From Anncaliia algerae PRA339 (lineage: Eukaryota > Microsporidia > Tubulinosematidae), in the NCBI GenBank assembly GCA_000385875.2, contig KK365231.1, positions 8,291 to 32,734 on the forward strand: a stretch of 24,444 nt of DNA, written 5' to 3'. Numbering within the stretch: position 1 is the first letter of the stretch; every line of letters begins with the position of its first letter. The notes below the pieces were generated by a model. The model was given only the letters and a program-made list of their open reading frames with translations, ran no database searches and was not told the DNA's origin. Below, piece after piece: positions 16,770 to 24,444 of the stretch. Both the position numbers and the translations under genes were made by a program.

Positions 16770-17266
16770 TTTATTTATAAAATATTTTCTAGAAAAAATA
16801 CTATAAAGGAAAAAGGGATAAGAGACATCTAGGAATCATGCGCGATTATAATACTATGATGCTTAAACCTACGGAGAATAAACAATTAGCCAGAGGAAGC
16901 AACACAAATAAAAGGTACTTAAAAAGATAACCCTGGCCTAGATGTAACAATATTATGAGCATTTCATTCATTTATTACTCTGTATACATAAATGTTGAAA
17001 TAAATGATCTCATTTGAGAATTTAATGACATATTTTTTAATTTTGGCAAAATTAATTATCAATCGTCTAAGTAAACTAAGCACAAATTTTTATTTCCTGT
17101 ATTTTTTAACAATAGTATGGTGGTTCTCAACTACCATTTTTCCTTGTAAGTAATTCAAATATATTGATTTATTAAGAGTTGTTTTAAAAGTAATACTACC
17201 TTTACCAACCATATTATATTTACTGTTTTCTCCTTTATCCTTCGTTTTTTGGAGGGAATATTTCCC
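16770..17266 (-). pseudogene. Relic of a Ty1/copia-like protease and pre-integrase region
   Basis: One minus-strand frame is open from 17266 to a single stop at 17090-17092, then for 41 more codons to 16964-16966, then goes on to about 16770 with three or four further stops. The first part contains MVGKGSITFKTTLNKSIYLN (ATG at 17212), like the GKGxIxFxT...IxLxNVLYVP segment of copia proteases. The second part has LIINFAKIKKYVIKFSNEII, like the pre-integrase domain of the same class. Order and spacing fit. The protease active site is not visible upstream. The assignment is by motif memory only. Nearby DNA to about 17400 may belong to it. Confidence 0.4.
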
Positions 17267-19264
17267 TCAGAAAATAGTATTGTGTTATTTTACAAAAAAT
17301 AGAATAACTACTTTAATTGGATAAGGGAATTTTTCGTTAATGTTTACTCCAAACCGGAGTTTTAATGTACCTATTTTCAAGGATTAGAATAACTATCAGT
17401 ATATGACTTTTTAATCATAAATAATTGAACAAATGTAAAAGTTAATTTGAGGATACATAGAAAAAATTCTATAACTTTAAAATGACTGTGGATTATATAT
17501 TATTTACCACAATCATGCTAGAATTATTTTGTAAAAATCGCACTGATTTGTGATGTACATTTAAGAATTCACATATGTTTAAATTAGAGGCCACTTTGAA
17601 ATCTACAAAATTTAGGAAAAATACTCTGCGACTTACAAAAAACATTACAAGACAATTGAACTCAAATTAAAATCAAGAATTTTAATAATTTGTATAAAAA
17701 GGTTGTTAAAATAAATGTTCCCCAAAAGCGCTTTAGCCAGAGACACTATTTACAAAAAAGAATATATTAATTTTAATTAAATTATCTCCCCCCAAGAGTT
17801 CCTTTCGCTTTTTAAAAGTAAAGAAATATTTAATTCCCTCTTTCCAATTAAATTTTTTTGTTTTTTTAATTTTAATACTTAAAGCAAATTTTCCTGCTAT
17901 AAATTTATACCCTTCTCCTTTTTAATGGTATTTCTCAACATATTTTTATTCTTAAAATTTTTGTATATAAATTCTGAGGTATTTAAGTTGTTGATTCTTA
18001 GTCAAATTATTTTAACCGAAGAATATAAAGATGTGAATTTACCTCTTTTTTAATGATAAATTATTTTTTATCAATAATATGCATGCAACCAAAAAATAAT
18101 AAGTGATGATATTGTTATAATTCAGATAAATCAACCCAAATTTGTCAAGAAAAAATATTAAATGTCGATTTGTAAAAATACTTAATTTTTTAATATTTGA
18201 TTTCCAAAGAAAACTGTTTTACGAAAAAAAGCCGTAGTAAATGTAGTAAAGTAATTTTAAATGTTGTACATTTGTTTAATTTGTCTTTTAAAACTTACCA
18301 TCTTCTATCCCTGATGTAAAATTAATGCTTATAGCTTTTTTCTTCCTATTGCATGAATGCAAATATATATATGCTAAGATATACAAAAATAATAATGCCT
18401 TGATGAATATTTTAAAACATACTTCCATTTTTTTAGATCCATACGCCGTATTCTTATGATACAAATATGTAGTGTATATGTAGAAAAAAAATGTTTAATC
18501 TCTTAGTATATAGAATTTTTAATATTCAAAATCAAAAAAATTTTTAATTTATCATAACAGTGTTTTTTTTGCAGTAAAGCTATTCTCGGAGAATTTCCTG
18601 CAAACATTCTTAAATTATTCTATTTATTCATTTTTATGATTCTATCATATAATTCGACGAAATTAAGAGCTTTAGAGGCTTAGATTAGTGTCTCATCGAT
18701 CATTGGTTTGGCAGTTATATAAATAAACTTATCAAAATGGCACAAGAGCACACATAAAATTGAAGAAATATATCTGAAATAAAGAAATACATTCAACTTA
18801 AATGTAGCTCTCTGAAAAAAATAATGCTTTGCTGAAAAAATTTAAATTAGAATAATATGAGATTATAAAATGGCATAATCTTTAAGAAACATTTTAATAA
18901 AGATTTTTAATCAAAATATTTATTTAAGTCTTTAGTATCCGTCATTCGTTTCAAATATTTTATTTAAGTAAAAAATATACTATTTGTTTTTCCATAACAC
19001 GAACGCAATATAAATGGTTAAATTTAATTCATCATATTTAGATATTACTTATATCCATGTTTTTCTCATTTTAATATAATTTTTTACAAAAATATTAATT
19101 ATGATCATCCTTGGGAAATAAATCTAATATTTTAAAATGTATGTTTTAAGTATACGAGATCTATTTATATACTTACAAAAATTAAATTAATTTTTTACAA
19201 TTAATTTAAAAATTATTATAAATGAAAGATAAAAATATAATTTAATTTAAATTTAAGACAAAGA
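17267..19264. other. Two-kilobase AT-rich spacer before RAD50
   Basis: I found no open reading frame, RNA gene or repeat to name. There are short C-runs (17787-17794) and a GAGGGAA/TTCCCTC hairpin just before the stretch (17252-17268). No clear core promoter for RAD50 is visible beyond general AT-richness. Confidence 0.4.
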
Positions 19265-22200
19265 ATGACAAGATTGGATAAATTAACAATAAAAGGAATA
19301 AGAAGCTTTTCTCCTGAGACATCAAACACAATTTATTTCTTTAATCCCTTAACCTTGATACTTGGAAGCAATGGAGCAGGGAAAACTACTATAATTGAAA
19401 GTTTAAAGTATATTTGTACAGGAAGTCTTCCTCCAAATTCTAAGAATGGCGCCTCCTTTATTTTTGATCCAAAACTTAATGGCCAATCAGAAACAAAAGC
19501 ACAAATAAAGTTAAAGTTTAAGAATATAAAAAAAGAAAATATAATTTGTTCAAGATCTTTGCAGTTAGCATTAAAAAGAAATAAAACTGAGGTTAGAACA
19601 CTTGAAAACTTAATATGGGTAGAAAATGAGGACAAAAACAGTTCAACAAGTACAAGATGTGCTGAGATTGACAAAGAAATGAGCTATCATTTGGGCGTAA
19701 TTCCTTCATTGATTGAGAATGTAATATTTTGTCATCAAGAGGACAGTAATTGGATATTAGATGATCCTAAGATAGTTAAAAAAAGAATGGATGATATATT
19801 TGCTTCAACAAAATATACAAAAGCCTTAGAAAACTTAAAAATACAAAAGAGAGAAATTTCAGCACAAATTAAACTAAAAAAACAGGAGGTAGAATTTCTT
19901 CACAAGCAAAAATTGCAAAAGGACAAATTAGAACAAATTATTAAAGAAACAAGCGAGAAAGTTTTTAAATTAGAAGAAAAAAGCAGGACGTATAATTTTG
20001 AAATTCTAAAGTGTCAAGAAATAAAAGACGAATTTAAAGCAGAAATTTCTAAACTAGAAGAAAGGGAAAGGATACTTTCTTTTCATAAACATGAATTACA
20101 AAGTTTAGAAAAATATGTAAATGAATTTAACAAACAAATTTTAACGGAAATAGAAATAAGTGAAATAAATAATATAAACTTTATAAAATTGGAAGAAGAT
20201 TTAATTATTAAGGAACATCTTTTAATTCAAATTAATGAAAATCTAACTGTAAAAAGGAAACAAAAAGATGAATCCATATTTAATAAACAAAAAAAACAAA
20301 ATTTAATACAAAATATTTCAAATGCTAGGTATAAAATAATTAATATTCTCAAATCGAAAAATAATTACTTAGAAGATTTCAAAACACAGTGTCTACAGCA
20401 AATGATTGAATATGTGGATGAAAATTATTTAACTTTTATTAATGATTCAATAGATGATAATTCTATGTTTAAGGATGAAAATGTTTCTAATTCTCTTAGA
20501 AATATTTCATTTGTGGAAAATTTTTTAGGCATTTTAGACGAATTTAGAGAATTTAATAAAATTTTGTTAAATTCTTTAAAATTTAAAATAAATGATTATG
20601 AAAAACAACGAGTTGATGAAGAGGGTGCTATCACATCAGAAAAAGAAAAATTATTGAATTTAAACTTTAGGCTTAAATATTTTGAGGACCAATTAAAAGA
20701 TCTAACATGTTTTGATTTTCAAGAGTTAAAAGGAATTACAAAGGAAGGCATACAAGAAGAACTTAAAAAAATAGATTTAGAAGATATCAAAAATGAAATT
20801 CTTAGTTTAGAAACGAGAATTCAACAGGAAGAAAAATCTTTTTATGAAAACTACGAGCTCAACTTGCAACACAAAATGAAAGAAAAAAGAAAAGAAGAAT
20901 TGGAGATAATTTTGGACAAATTAGAGGAAAATTGCCTAAGAAGTTTATTTAGCACATGTGATCTTAGTAATAGAAGGGAAAATAAATATAATTTTGTATT
21001 TATAACTGAAAAGTTTAAATTGGAGAAAATAATAAAAGAACAAAAGGATTTAAACAAATTAAGAGAAGAAGAAAAAATAAAAAATAAGTTCATCCAAATG
21101 GAAAAAAGTAATAAAATCAAAGAACTAAAATCAAATATTAAAGAGAATTATGAAAAAATAAAAGATATAAATAAAAAATACTCATTAAATGATTCTACAG
21201 AAATTTTGGAATTAGAAGAATTCACTGATTTAGAAGGTTGCCTAAAAGAGACTGAAGATTTAATAAATTTTTCAAAAAATTTAAACATAATTTATCAAAA
21301 ATTTAGACAAGAAAGTAACAAAGCAAATGAATGTTCTCTGTGTAAAAAAGGATTTTTAAATGAGGAATTAACAAATTTTAATCAAAGGATTGATAATTTA
21401 GTTAACTTATTATTGAAAAATCTTCAAAAATATGAAGAAAAGAAAGAGAAAATTTTGTGTAATCTGGATATATGTAAAAATAAAAGTAAAAATTTACAGG
21501 AAAGAAATAATATTATTCTATTTTATAATAAATGCATAACTGAATTAAAGGAATTAGTAGCATTTAATTCATTAGTTGATTTTTTAGAGGATGATGAGTT
21601 TCTTAGTGATGATTTTTCTTCTGATGACTCAGTTACCTTAGAATTAGAAGAAAGGTTATCAAGTATTAAGAATAATGAAGTTTACTATTTTGAATATAAT
21701 AAATTAAACGAAGAACTCAACAATAAAACAAATCTTAATTGCGAATCATTAAAAGAAGAAATTATTAAAAATAAAGAGTTATTGGAGAATTATAAAATTA
21801 AATTACAAGAACAAACTTATAAATCAGAAGAATTAAATTTAAAACTTAAAAAAATTATTAAAAAAGAAGAAATAGAATTTAAATTACTTAATTTAAATAA
21901 AAACAGAGACAACTTAAATGAAATAGAAAAAGAAATTAAAATACTTAATAAAAAAATTGATAAATTAACAATAAATAATCAATTAACTATTGATAAAATA
22001 AAGGATATAAGTAAAAAGTATAATTTATTATGGGAGAATTCTGTGAGTATTGAAAATATTCTTGGTAACTTCGTTAATGAACTCAATTCTTTAATAAAAG
22101 AAGTTAATGATAATACTAAATTCATGCATGAAATTAATTCAATAGATTTTGATGAGAAAGAATTTGTAGTACTTGAAGAAAACTATAACAAAATTTTTAA

Positions 22201-23074
22201 TGAATTAGAAAATTATAAGAAATACATTTATGATTTAAGAATTAAAAAAGAATTAGTGAATGATAATATTAAATTAATAGAGAATAAAATAAAAATTAAA
22301 CAATTAAAAATAGAATTACAGGATGAAGAGATTGATAAAATACATTTATTGAGAGAAAAATATGAAAAGATTTGTGACAAACTATTTCAGTTAGAAAACA
22401 CAAAGAGCATGAATATTGGAGAATTAAACCAACTTAAAGAATTTCTAAGTAAACAAACACATGAATTAAATGTATTTTATGAAAATATTGATGATACATT
22501 TATTACAGCTGATGCATATCTTAAAACATTAGAGGTAGCATTGAGTGACATAGACACAGGAATAAAGCATTTAGATAAATCAATTGTTGAATTTCACTCT
22601 TTAAAGATAGAAGAAGTAAATAGATCATTAAAAGCTTTATGGATTAACACATATAAGGGAAATGACATTGACTTAATACAACTTAAGGCCGAAGTAATAG
22701 AAGAAAAAAGTTATAATTATCAACTGATTATGATTAAGAATGGTGTTGAATTGGAAATGAGGAATAAGTCTAGTGCAGGACAAAAGGTCATTTGTTCTAT
22801 TCTATTTAGGTTATCACTTGTGGATGCATTTTCTAAAAATTGTTCATTTATTGCATTAGATGAGCCTACAACTAATTTAGATGAGTACAACATGGAAAGT
22901 TTAGCTAATACTTTGTTAGAAGTAATTGAACAAAAGAAGAATTTATCATTTCAGATAATTATTATTACACATGATGAGAAATTCTTAAGTTTATTAAACA
23001 GAGGTAATTTTGATGAATACTATGAAATTAGTAAAATAGAAGGAAAGAGTATAATTAAGATAAAGAATGCATGA
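19265..23074 (+). CDS. RAD50: DNA double-strand-break repair ATPase RAD50
   Basis: This 1269-residue SMC-like ATPase is the core of the MRE11-RAD50 complex, which tethers and processes broken DNA ends in the nucleus. The N-terminal lobe has Walker A GSNGAGKTT (34-42), followed by the conserved NVIFCHQEDSNWIL (Q-loop). Two long coiled-coil arms rich in Lys, Glu and Leu flank the zinc hook C690-S-L-C693, which joins two molecules. The C-terminal lobe has the signature NKSSAGQKV (1167-1175), Walker B FIALDEPTTNLD with D1199-E1200, and an H-loop region ITHDE. Length is close to the usual 1300. The first ATG in frame was used. All key residues are present and there is no intron. Codon use is AT-biased like its surroundings. 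Confidence 0.96.
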   Translation: MTRLDKLTIKGIRSFSPETSNTIYFFNPLTLILGSNGAGKTTIIESLKYICTGSLPPNSKNGASFIFDPKLNGQSETKAQIKLKFKNIKKENIICSRSLQLALKRNKTEVRTLENLIWVENEDKNSSTSTRCAEIDKEMSYHLGVIPSLIENVIFCHQEDSNWILDDPKIVKKRMDDIFASTKYTKALENLKIQKREISAQIKLKKQEVEFLHKQKLQKDKLEQIIKETSEKVFKLEEKSRTYNFEILKCQEIKDEFKAEISKLEERERILSFHKHELQSLEKYVNEFNKQILTEIEISEINNINFIKLEEDLIIKEHLLIQINENLTVKRKQKDESIFNKQKKQNLIQNISNARYKIINILKSKNNYLEDFKTQCLQQMIEYVDENYLTFINDSIDDNSMFKDENVSNSLRNISFVENFLGILDEFREFNKILLNSLKFKINDYEKQRVDEEGAITSEKEKLLNLNFRLKYFEDQLKDLTCFDFQELKGITKEGIQEELKKIDLEDIKNEILSLETRIQQEEKSFYENYELNLQHKMKEKRKEELEIILDKLEENCLRSLFSTCDLSNRRENKYNFVFITEKFKLEKIIKEQKDLNKLREEEKIKNKFIQMEKSNKIKELKSNIKENYEKIKDINKKYSLNDSTEILELEEFTDLEGCLKETEDLINFSKNLNIIYQKFRQESNKANECSLCKKGFLNEELTNFNQRIDNLVNLLLKNLQKYEEKKEKILCNLDICKNKSKNLQERNNIILFYNKCITELKELVAFNSLVDFLEDDEFLSDDFSSDDSVTLELEERLSSIKNNEVYYFEYNKLNEELNNKTNLNCESLKEEIIKNKELLENYKIKLQEQTYKSEELNLKLKKIIKKEEIEFKLLNLNKNRDNLNEIEKEIKILNKKIDKLTINNQLTIDKIKDISKKYNLLWENSVSIENILGNFVNELNSLIKEVNDNTKFMHEINSIDFDEKEFVVLEENYNKIFNELENYKKYIYDLRIKKELVNDNIKLIENKIKIKQLKIELQDEEIDKIHLLREKYEKICDKLFQLENTKSMNIGELNQLKEFLSKQTHELNVFYENIDDTFITADAYLKTLEVALSDIDTGIKHLDKSIVEFHSLKIEEVNRSLKALWINTYKGNDIDLIQLKAEVIEEKSYNYQLIMIKNGVELEMRNKSSAGQKVICSILFRLSLVDAFSKNCSFIALDEPTTNLDEYNMESLANTLLEVIEQKKNLSFQIIIITHDEKFLSLLNRGNFDEYYEISKIEGKSIIKIKNA

Positions 23075-23080
23075 AATAAA
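23075..23080 (+). promoter_or_regulatory. AATAAA poly(A) signal directly after RAD50
   Basis: The hexamer starts at the first base after the stop codon. Poly(A) signals at or overlapping the stop codon are typical of microsporidian mRNAs with tiny 3' UTRs. Confidence 0.5.
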
Positions 23081-24018
23081 CAATTCATATTCTAAAGTAA
23101 TCTTTTTCATAGAAGAAATCATTTGAAAAATCCTTAAAACTAATATTTATGTATTTAATATTACAAATAACTACTATAAAATAATTAAATATAAACAATA
23201 ATTATTAATGAAACTAGAAACATAATTTAAAGTTTTTTTAATTTTATTTCTTAAAAAATGATTATTTAGAAGAGGAATACATTTTTTACAAATCCTTTTA
23301 AAAATATTTAAATAAATTACATAAAAAACTCAAATTATTTTCATTAATAATAGAATATTTTTAGTATTTTAATTTTATAAGAAAGTACTCAATCATTAAT
23401 TTACCCATAAAATTAACTACTGCCAAGAATTTTGTTTTCATACTTTTAATCTCACTGGAAGTATAATTTATATTTAATTACCTATGAAGTATAAATCTAT
23501 AAAATTAAGATTCAATTTCTATCTTTTTAGATTTATTTTTCAATGAACATATATTGCTTTTATAAAACTATAAAATCTTAAATATATAATATTTTTAAAA
23601 AATAAATATTTACTCTTTTGATGGCTTGTTGTTAGAGTTTAAGAGAAATAGTTTTTTTAGGAAAATAATTATTGTTATTTTAGGTTGGAACTAATTAATT
23701 TGCTAAATTTCATGCCAGAAGGTAAAGTAAAATATAAAAAGAAGCAAAATAATTAAATTTAAAAAAAGAATTATGGAAAATTTATTATTTAAGGTTTTTA
23801 ATCATAAAGCTTATTTTTTAAAGAACTAAAATAATTATATTTTATAATAATTAGACCAATAAGAAACAAAGTTTTATTATTTTCTATTAGAAAGAATAAG
23901 ATTAAATTTAAATAATTATTTATGACATGTCAATCAAAAAACAACAATAAAGATTTCAATAAATATATTTTTAAGTCAAACAGATGTTTTTATCATTAAA
24001 TAATGAATTAAATTTTTA
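23081..24018. other. AT-rich spacer after RAD50
   Basis: No gene is recognised. A minus-strand open piece near 23370-23480 reads SSEIKSMKTKFLAVVNFMGK and could be further relic sequence, but it has no identifiable motif. Confidence 0.35.
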
Positions 24019-24444
24019 ATATTGCGATGCAAAAATTTTAATTAATTGTATTAATTCTTCCTTGTTATAATTGTATTTATTTAGTTGGTAAAGTTGATAT
24101 AAGAATTATCATAAAACTCTTCCTTGTTTATCAAAATCAAATAAATCTATCAGAACTTTACTCAAATAAAATAATTAATATAAATTTATTTTAACTTAGG
24201 TTGGATTTTTGTGCTTTCCCTTATTTATGTTATAAGATTTATAAATCATTTGTAAAAGACTTTTTTTATTTAAAAGGTTCTCTTTCATATTTTAAAAAGA
24301 ATTGAAATAACAATCTTTCTTTTTCCATTTAAGGATGACATTTTGCTAACCTCATGCAACAACTTCTTTTATTTATTCATTCAATAATCTTCTATTTCGC
24401 ATAAAAGATTCAAGAATTTCTTTTAAGAATATAAAAGAAATATT
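24019..24444 (-). pseudogene. Decayed EF-hand protein, possibly calcineurin-B-like, cut by window edge
   Basis: One minus-strand frame can be followed from the window edge to TAA 24016-24018 with about nine stops in 142 codons. It contains SKVLIDLFDFDKQGRVL (about 24112-24159), then TGA TAA, then FLYQLYQL. Asp-x-Asp-x-x-Gly-x-Val after a hydrophobic helix, followed by a Phe-led helix, is an EF-hand pattern. The lead VLIDLFDFD resembles the second EF-hand of calcineurin B (RVIDIFDTD). KEELIQLIKIF downstream would be the next helix. The stops fall where the loop's last ligand should be. The protein's start would lie beyond the window. Family assignment is tentative. Confidence 0.3.

Noticed and set aside
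16825-16945. 9-bp inverted repeat ACATCTAGG/CCTAGATGT enclosing a less AT-rich patch, considered as a structured RNA
   Set aside because: The patch is better explained as part of the copia-like relic frame, and no known RNA motif was found inside.
17246-17258. Thirteen-base match TTTTTGGAGGGAA to the element 2 LTR (11018-11030)
   Set aside because: The match does not extend convincingly on either side and part of it lies in the minus-strand relic frame, so a solo LTR is not supported.
19333-19674. Minus-strand 113-codon ORF
   Set aside because: It is antisense to the conserved Walker A lobe of RAD50 and has no motif.

Overview
The window looks like nuclear DNA of a compact-gene eukaryote with a very AT-rich, transposon-filled genome, most likely a microsporidian with an expanded genome. 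The reasons are intronless genes, a very short IWS1 homologue, a poly(A) signal directly after a stop codon, and several transposon families. This placement is inference; no rRNA or other species marker is present.

Only three ordinary host genes are clear. They are an 11-TM-type amino acid transporter of the AAAP/SLC38 class (7146-8549, +), the transcription elongation factor IWS1/Spn1 (15162-15785, -), and the DNA-repair ATPase RAD50 (19265-23074, +). Two small overlapping ORFs (8656-8978, +) follow the transporter and are not recognised.

Two near-complete Ty3/gypsy-type LTR retrotransposons lie on the + strand. Element 1 (2313-6017) has 223-bp LTRs differing at three positions and a 5-bp target duplication, TCAAT. 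Its Gag-protease ORF is intact, but pol carries a nonsense codon and several frame breaks. Element 2 (10989-14966) has two identical 203-bp LTRs and a CTTAT duplication, yet its Gag-Pol is broken in four places. In both elements the gag start codon lies inside the LTR. In both, a hairpin begins at the last base of the 5' LTR, where a tRNA primer site would be expected. The element 2 leader is a tiled series of perfect palindromes that also encodes Gag.

The AT-rich stretches between genes are not empty. Reading them by eye on both strands gives decayed coding sequence: a minus-strand relic of unknown family (about 427-2307, probably continuing beyond element 1), an ISXO2/Merlin-like transposase relic (9239-9560), a possible Gag-protease relic (9829-10673), a Ty1/copia-like protease/pre-integrase relic (about 16770-17266, -), and an EF-hand-like relic running off the right edge (24019-24444, -). 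Element 1 appears to have landed inside the first relic.

The unusual signals are mainly in the retrotransposons: LTRs that code for both ends of the polyprotein, palindrome-rich leaders and possible tRNA-independent priming. All relic identities come from motif reading and were not checked against a database.
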